Counted from the first letter of the stretch, positions 47,346 to 59,141 are shown. The stretch is 64,000 bases of DNA from Patiria miniata (GCF_015706575.1 NW_024037070.1:62001-126000), one strand, 5' to 3'. Notes: generated by a model from the sequence alone, not told the origin. Numbers and translations are program-made.

Positions 47346-50300
47346 TTCACGTATGACTGCACAATTTGATTTTTTTCTCAGCAAATATGGAATAACTTCA
47401 GCCAAAAAAAAAAGAAAAAACAAAATGCGATGTTCAGGTCACATTTGGAGGATATTTGACAGACAATGAGAATCGTGTTAATTTGTGTTGATTCTCAGAA
47501 TATTGTTTTTTATTCAGAAGTAATTTGTGTACACGTTTGGACTGGTGAAACTGAATAAATATACATCAGAGATCGAATAAACAGAAAAGGTTCGTTTTCG
47601 GTTGTTACTTTTTGGTTTGGTTAGATGTTTATGGCTCTCCTTTTTGTCATATTCTTTTTTGAGATAAAAAGGAATAAAATTGTGTGGTTTTACAGGAGAG
47701 AGTTCAAATCCAAATACGGTCAGCAATTTGTTGTTTGTAGTTTCCGTATTGCGCATTTGTTTTTGTAGAAAAGGCTAATCTGCGTGAAGATGTCCAACTA
47801 GAAATGCATCACCCTTTCCTATTAGCTTTGGCCTGTAAAAGGAGAAGTAGAAATTATATTCTGCCTTGGACATTGTGTTGGTTTTTTACTTGCTGATCTT
47901 TGTTCTGAATAATATAGGTGGCAGTAATGGGGCTAGTCAGGTAGTTTATTCCCACATTATGTCCTTCCAAGCTGGATCTGTTTTCTCCAGAAATCTAATT
48001 TCTATGTATCAGTGATCTACGTATAAAGGTGTTATGATGGCGTGTTTTGTTTGCAACTTTCTTTCATAGAATCGCTCTTTTATGGTATTTACCACGTAGT
48101 CTGTGATAATGCTCTGTTTCCCACGGGCCGGGTTCCCGCACAGAATACCACGTCGTCCATACCGGTAAAGGTATTAACTCTGAATAAATGTCCCGTCCTT
48201 AGAAATTGTATAAAAACGAAACGACTATAGTATTGTGTTTTTCTTAGTAAACTAATAGAGCACTACCCACAGTGGCCTTCTCCATACTTACTTTAGATTC
48301 GACTTGTTAATCATGGTCGCTGCTGACATAAGTTGTGACGTTACGAATGACACTGAATCGTGTTTTTCAGGTTTAAGACGAAAGGAGCTTGATTGAAATT
48401 CGTCGTATTATTTTATTTGACAGCGGTCGGTAAACACATTTTCAAGGAATCGAGGAGCGCTTATTATCTTTCAAGCTTCTTATACAGTACAGTATTTCTT
48501 ACGAAAACAAACCCCACCGTGTTTCAAATAAAATGTTGACTTCTATGAAATCTGGTCTCTTTTACCTTATATGGACTCTAAGTTTACCCTAGCTCACACG
48601 TGACAAGTTACATCACTGTTCTAATTCTGTCCGCTGAATGAGGCGTGCGCATGCAATAATAAGTCAATCTTTCATGCAGCATTTCCCACGTATCTTTGTA
48701 GATTCATGAAACGGCCGTATGGTCAGGAGTTGTTATTCCATTTATTGTATGACGATTCTTTATTCAATTATTTTGGCCACCTCGAAGCGAGATCCCCAAC
48801 TGCCACTCGTTATATTCATAACCGTGATTCTTTGATTTTTTAGAACCATATTTTCGCAAGTTTGCCTTTTGCAGTTTCTAGTTTTCGTGATGATAGGCCT
48901 ATATGCACGCCCAAGAATTTTTGCTCTGTACATTTTGTACCGAGAACGAACGAGGCCTTTTCAATTTTCATCTTGCAATCTTTAGTAGTCGCTTTATCAA
49001 GAAAAAAGTGCATGTTGTTATTTTTTAGGGTTTCTCTCAAAATAGTGCATTACATGATTGAAATAGCTTTCAGGTCAAGGCCATGACAACGGTCTCTAAG
49101 TGACGCTTGTGACGTAGTTGTTTTGTATGGAACGCAAAGCGTTACAGCTTTTGTGGGAATAATATTAGTGCATGTACACAGCATATCGTCAGTATCATAT
49201 GATTCTAAATAATCCAAATATCAAACTTGGATCCGGTTTCTTATGTATCTTTAAATAGATCGGATGTTTTATGTGACGTAGGCTACTGACGCAGCAAAAA
49301 CGATTGGAATTCTAATTAGAAAGGTTTGCGTACTTCCGGTGTAAAAATCAAAGTTTTACGTTGCAACATGGCAGCTTCACTAAAAAAGAATACACGACTT
49401 TTGAGAACACTTCGAAAACCACTTGATTGAAATCACTGCTCCCTTTATAGATCGTTGCTGTAGGAACTGAATACTGGACTCCCTGAACTTACAGTTACTC
49501 GGTCAATCCGGTTACCTAGGTTACCTGTGAATAGATATCAACTCGTGACAGATTTATCGGTCAAATACGAGCTCAAAAACCTTTGAAATGTACGACTTCT
49601 TGTCAATAAAAGAATGACGAATTCAGTGTCGGTACAGCGCCCCTTGTCATGTTTTGCAAATTTGACCCGAGTCGGTAATCATATCAACCATTGTTGCTGG
49701 AAATAATACAAACACTGGACCTCTGGTTATAAGAAATTGACATGTACATGTAGTTCACAATGTCAAGGAGTTTTAGCCTGTGTGTATTTTGTGTCCAATT
49801 TCGTTGGGCTCGCCTCTGTAATTGCATGTCTAGTTGATGGATGACCCGGCGGGACACCGCTAGATTTGTGGGTTTAATGGAGACGCATGCTCCGTGGCAC
49901 ATTTCAACGTGCAGCAAGAATAACGCTTGTCCTATCATTACTCTGTGTTTCAAGTCACAAGGCATCACCACGGCACAGCAAAGATGTCGTTATTTAAACA
50001 TTAAGTTAATAGAACATTAAAGTCTGTCTTTGTGGACAAAAGATAATTATGTCCTTTAGACCAGATTCTTTAGGGGCTGATTGTGGGGCGAGTCGGTGAT
50101 TAGTGGTGTATACAGTCAGAACTGGATAGGCTTATCGGCCTACGTAAAATGATGTGCATATTACGATTGCTAACTCTGTCAATTGTAGCTCGATGTTGTT
50201 TGAATTCACACGAAATTTGACCACAAAAGGACATCGTACTATTTATATGTTCAAATGCAGAAACTGACCTGTTATTTAATGAGAGTTAAAAAACGCACCG

Positions 50301-53033
50301 GATCAGCAGGTGGTAGAAATAACAACCAGCGCTTGACAATAGCCGTACGTGTTCCGCAGGAAATAGAAATTATTAAATTCGCGATGTACAAATGTAAAAC
50401 CTGAGTATGAATAAGTTATTTTCTAACTGTGTGATGAATATTTTCCTGTTTTCACTTGTCCTGGGTCGTGTACTTTATAGTACGTTATCTGTTTGTTTAA
50501 ATGCTTTTTGGAAGTGTGAGAAATATATCGCCACCTTTGTTATTGTGGACAGCCAAAATCAATCTATTTTTGTACATGCACAAAGTGTACTTCGAGTAGC
50601 CGTAGGTGGTAGGAAACATCGATACATTGTAGGTGATTGGTTGTTATAGCCACAAGTGTCTAATGAATTATGCAGGATGTACGTGAATTATGAAGAAGGC
50701 ACGGAGGAGAAGTAAATCATCGTGTCAAGCGTGTGCACGCCATTGGGTAAACCGGCTTTCTTGTACTCTTAAATCAGTAGCACGGGAAAGGCAGCAAGAG
50801 GCGAATGTCAACCAACGAAGAAAATTGGGTATGGGGGGAAATGCTTTCTTTCAAAAAGAAGGAACATGATCGACCCCCCCCCCCCCATCTTGCTGTCAGA
50901 TTTGGATTACGAGTGATGGTGTCCAAGGACACAGCGTCCAAAGAAGATTTTCATCTCTTCAAAGTTACATAGAATGTATAAATCCAATTCCCCCGTCTAC
51001 ATGGAGAATTTGCCCTGACTTGTTCCTGTCGTAACACAACAGCTGAACTGTGGACTTGTTTTCCGCTTTCATTTTGTTGCTGACTGGAGATGTGCGAGTA
51101 TAAACTTTGACCCCTAGACCTGTAAATCAAAATACTTCTGACGTCAGTAGGCAATTCCCTGGAAACAGGTTATTTTTAGTCGCATGTACCACTCTTGAGG
51201 ATTCCGTTGGCTTTGGAGTGCCGAAAGTATTTTCGATTTAAGAATTTTTTTTATAGTAGTATAAATTTCGTTTAGTCTGTAAAAAAACCCATTAAAACGT
51301 ACTGAATTATGATCTACTCAAAACTCGTTGAATGGGTGCAAATGGCAAGATAAATTCAACTTTTTGAACACAAGGGGGGAAATGGCATGTCGCTTACCAC
51401 ACAACAATCTTATAACATCATTAATATATGTACATAATATAACGTGTGGGAACAATGATCAACAACGTGTACGTGTCGGTTTATTTAAGACAAAAGCTAA
51501 CACATGTAATGCCTGCCTGACACTCATTAGCACGCGTTGAGCGTATTACACGTCATAATACAAGATTCGTTTTTGGCATCTTCTTTTGAGTGTAAAAGCA
51601 AATGTACAGCTCTATTTTCAAAGGTAGTGCCTGACCTGTTGCCATGACAATAATATTAAGTACACAATGCTTTGCCTAATAATTGATTTATAACCATCGT
51701 GTGGGCATTGTGGCACAGGATAATAGTTGAGGTCAGGCTGTGTAAGTCCGTACTGCATAATGGATGTTGCCCTAAGTTCTCGCTTTTCGTCGACTGTTAA
51801 TACCCAAGTTATGTAGGCCCCAGCAATTTTAGGGGGAAAAGTCCAACTATCATAGTTCCAAAAGAAAAAAGCGACATAAGACTTTAATTTCAAAACATTC
51901 TACTTCTCACTATACAAATATTGTCTGCTGCAGAGCTAATTACTTGTATGTGATTCATAATTATGCATAAGTAGTATTGTTCGGGGAACAATAAAACATG
52001 GCATTGCGAAAAACTTTTCAAAAATTGTATACCAACTGTCAGTCGCGAATTAAACACTAAAAAGATAAGTGTGAATGTACATGTAAATGTGTTTTAGATT
52101 AATCATTTTCCATGGTAGCATTTATTTTATAAGTTTTTGTGTAGAAAAAAAAGTTTAGAATTATTCAAATGCAACTTTCTCGGAATTCATTATTCATACG
52201 CAACTACGTAAGTGCTCTAGGGTGAGTCAACAAGAAAGTGACCGAATTAGAAACAAATATTAAAAAAAATAACATAGAGATAAAGTACGTGTGATTGACT
52301 AGTAACTGTAAAGTTTTACTTAGTTTGCATACTCTCTTCTAAAGTAAAAAAATCACAAAATTCAGCTGTCCACCACTGATTTTATCCCGTTTTACGAACT
52401 GATGAATACCCATTAAGATCAATGAAACATAAACGTTTTCCCACCTCCATGAATGAACGAAACTTGCAAAGGAAACAGACAAACAATCGCCATCAGTATT
52501 TCAGAAAGAAAGATCGAGTAGACTTGTTCTCATATTCATAACACAAAAGCTAACATAGTAAAAATTAATGTCTCAGTCTTGACTCAAATATTTAAAATTT
52601 CATTTATATTTGAATGCCTGTGTGTAATCTGTAATTCTCACTCGGCTCAGTAGCTTCCAATGGCATTCCTAGATCCACGGACAGCTTTAAAAATAGGTTC
52701 TTTGAGTAAAACATGCATTACTTCTGCTGGCATGGACAAATTTCAGTAATTTTTTTTTTTTTTCAGAAGAGTGGAAGAACATACTCTAGGGAGACATACT
52801 TCATTCGTGTATTAAATTTGATTGCTTTTTAAGAAAAAAATCATTAATCCAGGTCACTTTCATTTGACTCACCGTCCCTGTAGATTTAAAGGTATCAAGA
52901 TACGTTAAGGCACTTATCTTTGGAAATCTTTTAATGGAACAAACCACCCATTTTGTTTGTTTTCGCCACTTTACTTTGTTCCTGGTTTAGTGTCTGCTTT
53001 TCTTATTGTTTTACGCTTGCGCAGCAATGTTTC
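47346..53033. other. Intergenic, gene-poor, AT-rich
   Basis: No gene could be supported. Contents noted: a segment at 48520-48605 shared with 38870-39080; a 20-codon ATG frame at 49369 with a good start context but no onward splice site; an 80-codon frame at 50407-50649 with no domain; and a C run at 50875-50886. Confidence 0.4.
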
Positions 53034-54161
53034 TTAGTCACTGTCTTCAGAAGGTACACGGAGATATCTGCAGGCTTTGAGTTGCTCAAACTGGTCTTGT
53101 AAAGTCGGGGTAGATTTTGCAGGTGGTGAAGGCTGCATAGCATCCGGACTGAGATGACTGAGCCGAACGGGGCTTGTTGCTCGTCTGTGACGGGGTGCAC
53201 CATTAGTGGCACGGGATTGGGATGCATTCAGGAGCACAGGATTGTAAGATGGGTTCTTGAAGATACTGTCTTTATCGAGTCGAGTTAGATCCGCCATATC
53301 TACAGTGACACGACGAGTTCGGACCGCTTTGTTGATGTTGGTAGTACTCTTAGCTTTCCTTAACGGAAGGAGGGATGATATAGTCTGCGCTCGCGGTCTG
53401 GTAACATTTTCTGCGGATGACCCGTCAGCATTCGATAAGCGTTTGGTTTTGGGAGGATCTGAGGGCAGGCTCTCAGTTGAGGAGTTTAGACTTCGTGATC
53501 TTGGTAGGCAAATACTTCTGCGTCTGTTAGAGTTGTGGACGTCGGTAGCTCCAATATGAGCTGATTTGGGTCGAGGGCGTGCCCGTCCGTCAAGTTCGTT
53601 CATGGAGCGGGACCGTCGGATACCGCCAGTGTTTGACGGCGGGGATGGGGTAAAGAGAGTCCCGGTGTCTGCTGATTCTGGTGCCGCCGTCAGCCTTTCC
53701 CTTTCAGCCTCTTTACGGAAGGAAAGTGGTGGTAGCGATCCACTGCGCTTCCGGTTCTTAGGCAACTCTTGATTCCCCTCGGATCCTGAGGCAGGTGGAT
53801 TAGGGCGTAATTGATTGGTGTCGGTTGTACCTTGGGTGGGTTGGATGGATTTCTCGTCTGTTGATTTGTCTTCCCACGCCGAAGTTACCTTAATCTCTGG
53901 CAGCAAGGAAGCTTTGAGGTTCAAGATCTCCGCCTGCATCTTGCTCTGCTGTTTCTCCAGGTCTCGGAGTTTCTTGTTCAGTTGTTGCTCCTCGATGTTA
54001 TTGACCGTTTTAGCTCGTGTCATGTCCGTAGTGTACATAGGAGTGGCTACCTTACGCCGCATAGACGGGGTCAGGTGTAGAGGGGGCTCCGACCCATGCT
54101 TCGTTTTGACCGAGAGCGTGGACATGTCGACTGGTATAATAATGTTTGCGTGCTCATGCAT
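53034..54161 (-). CDS. Disordered Ser/Arg/Pro-rich protein with C-terminal CRYLR box, paralogue 1 (375 aa)
   Basis: The family is not recognised. The ATG at 54161 follows an acceptor-like GTGTTTACAG/ATTTCA, so an upstream non-coding exon is likely. The coding part is uninterrupted to TAA. Features in order: NIIIPVDMSTLSV near the N-terminus (residues 6-18); a predicted coiled coil at about 56-86 (heptads in NNIEEQQLNKKLRDLEKQQ and onward); a long low-complexity stretch with basic-Ser clusters such as IRRSRSMNELDG and RRRSICLPRSRSLNSS (possible kinase or 14-3-3 sites); FKNPSYNPVLL at 301; and LQDQFEQLKACRYLRVP at 354-370. The first, fourth and fifth motifs recur in the neighbour at 58114-59067, which supports both as real genes of one family. 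A role in cytoskeletal or scaffold binding is possible, but nothing shows it. Confidence 0.8.
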   Translation of the reverse strand: MHEHANIIIPVDMSTLSVKTKHGSEPPLHLTPSMRRKVATPMYTTDMTRAKTVNNIEEQQLNKKLRDLEKQQSKMQAEILNLKASLLPEIKVTSAWEDKSTDEKSIQPTQGTTDTNQLRPNPPASGSEGNQELPKNRKRSGSLPPLSFRKEAERERLTAAPESADTGTLFTPSPPSNTGGIRRSRSMNELDGRARPRPKSAHIGATDVHNSNRRRSICLPRSRSLNSSTESLPSDPPKTKRLSNADGSSAENVTRPRAQTISSLLPLRKAKSTTNINKAVRTRRVTVDMADLTRLDKDSIFKNPSYNPVLLNASQSRATNGAPRHRRATSPVRLSHLSPDAMQPSPPAKSTPTLQDQFEQLKACRYLRVPSEDSD

Positions 54162-56577
54162 TGAAATCTGTAAACACGTAAAGCCACAACAGTCGAACAC
54201 TGGCCCGGATCACAGCATGCCACAGTAGAGCTAGACCAAGATACGAAGACTCCGTGCCAGTTAAGCTTCACTGTAATAGGCGATTTAATTCCCCAATCTT
54301 GTCTCCGATGATCTTACTTGTCCGAATGGAGATCTGCCAATGGAAAGTTGTTTATAACTTGCGTCGAGGTATGATTACGTAAAGGTGCTCATCCACAACA
54401 AAAAGGAAGTATGAATTAGTAATGTTTCCACTTCTTCGAAGCAGTTCTGGTTAAAGACGGACTGTGACAGTCAATAAGCGGGTTTAACAGCTTATGTGGG
54501 TTTACGAACACAATTCGCTCCTTGCGAATAGTTATTGACAAACCTTGTTCATGGATGATCTGCTTGTAACAGTCCTCAGCTCGGAATAGAGTGAAAGTTA
54601 TCCCATTGATCGATTACATTCGCTGAGGCCACCTGTTGTTGATGATAATAATCATACTCTCATTCGGGTCCTACAATTAACTCTCGCTGTTTGTTCCTGA
54701 CATGATATCGCCATGTAGTGCTCGTTCGCTGTTGGGAGCGTAGCAAGTCCAACCATGGTCCAACTCAATTCACACGCATTGTGTGGCTGGCTCCGAGGGG
54801 GAAATATTCCCGACCGCCACGCACGATCACATCCAGTAACAGTTGACCTGCATGGAGAGATGAGTGATCATCATCAGGATCATGTTCACGGTTCGCAGTG
54901 GGTACCAAGTCCGCATTACACCTGATCTCCTTTGCTTGCCAGGGTGTTCATCCCGGCTGTATTGAAGCTAGAACATTTTCGATTCTCTCTTGGCGTCGGG
55001 GAGTTCTTGGACCAACGTAGTCTCTGCCGCCGGGGGAGAGGTAGACAGCACTAAGTGATATCGACGTACTGGCGTGGCCACTGCAACCCATACAAGTTTT
55101 CTGAATGGGACTAATGTCCACGGCTCAATGAAACCCCTGGATCGCTGCTCTCAACAACGATAGCGATCCATTTCCTCCAATTCTGCTGGACACGCCGAGT
55201 TGCGCAGACTGAATGGGGATCGGTGGGGAAGCTGAATTGACCACGGGTCGATTTATTGGATACAACCTTCCTCAGTCATCCAACACGAGTTGAAGACACA
55301 ATGAAAACCTGACACATCTACCCACACACCCAGCATGAGCCTATCTCTCCCCCTCCCGATGGGGTTGTTCGCCTCTTTATTGCTCTTGCCAAATGGAGTC
55401 GTAGGCGCATGCGTAGTTGCTTACAAAAAGGTCACCAACTGGGGCTTTTTCATCCCATGTGATCAATCTACCATTTGGGGTCATACATTTTACTTTTTCT
55501 AAAGTTCATGCTAAAATATTCAAAAGCTTAACCGTCAAGTTTGTAAATTAAACAGAAAAACATTATTGATTGAAATACGCCTTAGATTTTTTTTTTTAAA
55601 GGGAAATCACTTGACTTGTTTTCTTTATGACTTGAATGAATTAAACTGATTGCGACTGAACCAGAAATGAGAATGACATGTCACCTAAATTGGACTAAAA
55701 AGCACAACCAACGATGCAAAACCAAACCACTGAACGTGATTTCCATAAAAGAAGCCGTTAATGTCTGACCTTTAGTGACCCCAAAAGAGAGACCCCAAAA
55801 GAGAGCACAGCGCGTTAATGTTTTATTGTAATCCGTTGTTGAGGCTAGGACCCTCGAGCTCTCTGAGGACATTTGAGATTATTTTTATAAGTTTGGGCAA
55901 ATTTTCGACCAGATGTTGCCACGAACGTTATTGCTGGAGGTGGATGAACTACATTGGCGTTCCGCGGGGAACGGTGGGGGACATTATAGTGGAGAACCAA
56001 ATATGATGGTAGGGATCGGTTTATCAGCGCCTGTGAGGGCGGTAGATTAGAGCGAATGAAGAAGTCACATAATTGTCACACTCATCAGTGGCATTACTTT
56101 GGGAGATTGTAGAGCGCCCTCTACTGACTACAAGTAATTAACTCTGGGTGGGCGTTGGCTTAACTGGTTTAATCAATGAAGCTGCAGTTCGATTTCCTAA
56201 ATAAATCTGTAGAAATAAAGTACCGTATTTTAAGTGACGAGCAGGATACCGTCTCAGTAAATAACATCAAGCTTAGTTTACTATGACATATGTTTTATCA
56301 CGTGAGTACGGTGATATATTTTGACGCATGTGTATTTAATAACAGTTCATCGGACACATGTTTTTATCTTACTTCCCAAAGGAACATCTTAATGGAGTTT
56401 TCTTTTCAATAAGTGACTAGCAAGGTTTTATCTGTGGAGACGATACATTTTTTCCCGTGAGCAAGAGAGACAATTATGTAATACTGTCAACGGAATAGAT
56501 GTCCTAAATTATTCATATAGTTGCAGGGGTTCTCCTATTCCTTTCTGCAGGTCATCCGTGAAAAATTAATGAAGTTT
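54162..56577 (-). other. Upstream of paralogue 1; possible non-coding exon and promoter region
   Basis: No ORF of note. The stretch 54700-55350 is less AT-rich than its surroundings and has scattered CpG, so it could hold the promoter. The repeated AAAGAGA(G)ACCCC near 55785-55805 is a short duplication. I could not place an exon. Confidence 0.3.
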
Positions 56578-56585
56578 TCTCTTAC

Positions 56586-56796
56586 CAGTGGCGTAGCCAG
56601 GAATTTTTCAGTGATGGGGGGGGGGGGGGGGGGGGGGCTGGAACATTTCTTGGGGGGGGGGGGGCGTCATATGTAGATCAATGATAATTTTTTTAGAAAC
56701 TCAAAATCTCAGTGGGGGCGACTGGGGGGGGGGGCGACAAGGTTTCATGGGGGGGGGGGCTGTCGCCCCCCACGCCCCCCTGTGGCTACGCCACTG
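56586..56796. mobile_element. 211-bp hAT-like element with CAGTGGCGTAGCCA termini and several G runs
   Basis: Ends of 14 bp, CAGTGGCGTAGCCA and its complement. The perfect 8-bp duplication TCTCTTAC is at 56578-56585 and 56797-56804. The interior has at least four long G tracts on the plus strand. It sits directly upstream of the broken receptor fragment. Confidence 0.9.
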
Positions 56797-56816
56797 TCTC
56801 TTACACAAGGAATTTT

Positions 56817-57000
56817 TTTCGTTATAAGACTGACAGCCTGGTGTTTTGGTTCGTCGTCATCTTGATCAACTCCCTACAGGGCGCCCTCATCGGTCTGATG
56901 CTTCTCTGAGTGTTAACGTGAGGGCGCTGTGGCGGCAGAAGTTGCTGATGTTCTGCGACGGCGCGCATGCGACAGAATGAAGCTACTGACACCAAAACAC
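56817..57000 (+). pseudogene. Broken receptor fragment: transmembrane helix 7 and start of tail
   Basis: The frame gives LVFWFVVILINSLQGALIGLMLL, matching FWYVAVLVNSLQGALIGLMFLL of the receptor at 13899-18714 (shared NSLQGALIGLM). After a stop and a shift of frame the homology continues as VRALWRQKLL against VRRLWQEKLQ. No earlier helices were found upstream: the hAT-like element at 56586-56796 abuts it. It is therefore a relic of a second receptor gene, in the opposite orientation to its relative. It is host-gene derived, not a transposon. Confidence 0.75.
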
Positions 57001-57141
57001 GGAATGCAGAAACAGATATTGATGCTTAGGCTCCAAATTACTAGAACCCTTCAAGAACCGAGCGTATAACCACGAGTGAAGATGAGTTTCCCCCAGTCCA
57101 AGAAAGGAGGGGGTACAATAGCACCCGCTAGCGACAAATGT

Positions 57142-57366
57142 TGCCCCGTTTCGCTCGTTCCCAACACCCTATCAGAGGACGATGGTGTAACCGTGATACA
57201 TTTTACAACTACTTTGTGAAGGAAACGCTAGCTGCAGCATCGTGGACATATCATTTTGCTATAACCAATCTAAGTGTTGACCTCGCAGGTTATCCAATGT
57301 ATCCTTGATGACAGCTCCGTTTAAGGTCACCAACGCCCTTCGGCGTTGGGAATGAGTGAACCCCCT
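57142..57366. repeat. Weak inverted repeat, possible MITE
   Basis: CCCGTTTCGCTCGTTCCCAAC near 57145 faces GTTGGGAATGAGTGAACCCC near 57345. The arms are about 25 bp with several mismatches, the spacer is about 170 bp, and no duplication was found. Confidence 0.4.
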
Positions 57367-57806
57367 CCACCCCGATTATCTTATTTGTGACGGCCGGTCG
57401 TTCAGTGCTTCACCGTCTTATCCACCCAACCTCATATCCAATCCCCACCCTCTGGACCTGCTATGCACGGTGAGAAGCAAAATGGCGTAGAAAGTGCGTA
57501 GTCATAGGAACCAGGTTGAGTACACATACTGTCAGACAGATTTTATGGTTGTTCATGCATGGGACGATTGAAAAACTGAATATACCGCTATTTCAGAAAA
57601 AACAAAAACACACGCTTCGTGATGGGTATCATTTCCCTCAATTTCTCTAACTTGAGCGGATGCTTGTATTCATGTTTTATCCGTTCCATCTTTCTCACTG
57701 TGGATACGGACAACATTACACCCAAGAAGAATTTTGTAATTTGAAGACATCAGTTTATGTTACCTCGTTTTTCTTCTAATATCTTTTGATTATTTTTACC
57801 CGTCAT

Positions 57807-57812
57807 TTTATT
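57807..57812 (-). terminator. Candidate polyadenylation signal for paralogue 2
   Basis: AATAAA on the minus strand, about 300 bases after the stop codon at 58114. It may simply be chance in AT-rich DNA. Confidence 0.3.
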
Positions 57813-58113
57813 CCTTGTATGCAATCACTGTCATTTTCGTAACCTATTTCAAGAGACACCGTATTTCTGTTTAGATTCTATTTAAATTCGCAATTTTACA
57901 TTTAGTTCAAGAAAAACTGTTGGTTTCCATCTTCAGTTAGTGTATTGCATCACACTTAATTTACTTTGCTTTGTGCATTTTGACGACAAAAACTAACATA
58001 ATATGCCGTGGCGTAGTTGGTTATGTTACACACTTAAGGTAGAGTTCTAGATAGGGTCTGCATGCCGATAATCTTGTTTTATGAATGTTCAATCCACTGT
58101 CAGTGAGGTTACC

Positions 58114-59067
58114 TTAAGGTAAATTACTAACAGGATGTCTCAAGTATCTACAATGCTGGAGTGTTTTAAATTGTTCCTCCAGACTGGCATCAGACCTCGT
58201 TCTGTGAAACTCTTCAGTGGATTCTCCCTGATGCTGTTCTCCGTTGCTTTCGATGCTTTCTTGTGATTTTGTCGTGTCCGATGTATGCTGATCGTTTGAG
58301 GAATCACTCAAACACAAGTCACTCAGTCGAAACGCTCTCCGCATGACGCGATGTCGGAGTTCGAAGCCCGTCATTCGCATGTGCATGTTGCTTGGGGTCA
58401 TTGGGATTTGGTCTGGTGAGATGAGCACAGGGTTTATTTCGGGATCGTTAAAGACCGACTGGAACCCCACCGATGATTTGGCATAAGATGTGACCGGTCT
58501 AGTTATGTTGTCTGTTTGGGAATGATTTCGGCCGAAGCAGTTGACGGTACCACTGTTGGGACGTAGTGTCGCTCTTGCATCTCCTGACGCGCTGTTTGCT
58601 CTTGATCCTCGACGTCTTGTCGTGATCGGCGAAGGTGGCAGAGACACAGATTTCTTCAAAGGTGACTTGAGGTCAGTCTGGCGAAGTGGGTTGGGACTCG
58701 AGAATCTTCGAAGCGTTTGGTTGTCCTTCAGAGATGAACTGAACAAGGCTGAAGTTTCCTTACGAACCTTTAGATGTGGCGTCGATGGCGACTCGGTATC
58801 CGGAGAGCCCGGTTGGTTTGGAGACATGGCATGAGGCCTGCACATAAGCCGATGATCTAATGTGATCCATTTGTCATCTGCCCTAGTTGGTGACTTTGAC
58901 TTTCTGTCTCGTAGCGCGATAGGACCGCGTTGTTTCTCCTCTGCAAATGCCACTCTTTTGACATGGACCAAGGCGCAGTCAGTAACATTGATATCTGGGA
59001 GCTCAAGTGGTACTATCTCTCCCTGTGCTGTGGCTGCCCTTGCCGCTTGTAGTAAACCTTTGTCCAT
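58114..59067 (-). CDS. Disordered Ser/Pro-rich protein with C-terminal CRYLR box, paralogue 2 (317 aa, apparently intronless)
   Basis: The family is not recognised. A single open frame runs from ATG (59067) to TAA (58114). An in-frame TAA lies five codons before the ATG, so the start is firm and the coding part needs no other exon. Motifs shared with 53034-54161: EIVPLELPDINV (residues 17-28) against IIPVDMSTLSV; FNDPEINPVLI (206-216) against FKNPSYNPVLL; and LEEQFKTLQHCRYLRHP (296-312) against LQDQFEQLKACRYLRVP. Between them is low-complexity sequence with KKSVSLPPSP and RRRGSRANS. There is no coiled coil like that of paralogue 1. A minus-strand CCAAT is about 75 bases upstream. Confidence 0.8.
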   Translation of the reverse strand: MDKGLLQAARAATAQGEIVPLELPDINVTDCALVHVKRVAFAEEKQRGPIALRDRKSKSPTRADDKWITLDHRLMCRPHAMSPNQPGSPDTESPSTPHLKVRKETSALFSSSLKDNQTLRRFSSPNPLRQTDLKSPLKKSVSLPPSPITTRRRGSRANSASGDARATLRPNSGTVNCFGRNHSQTDNITRPVTSYAKSSVGFQSVFNDPEINPVLISPDQIPMTPSNMHMRMTGFELRHRVMRRAFRLSDLCLSDSSNDQHTSDTTKSQESIESNGEQHQGESTEEFHRTRSDASLEEQFKTLQHCRYLRHPVSNLP

Positions 59068-59141
59068 CTCGAATTGAAAGAGTTAGCAGTCTAAATATTC
59101 ATCAAAATACAATAATGCATTGCCGCTTTAAGCCATCACTG

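Noticed and set aside
50407-50649. 80-codon frame with a hydrophobic N-terminus
   Set aside because: AT-rich, without homology or promoter signals; hydrophobic stretches are expected by chance in T-rich frames.
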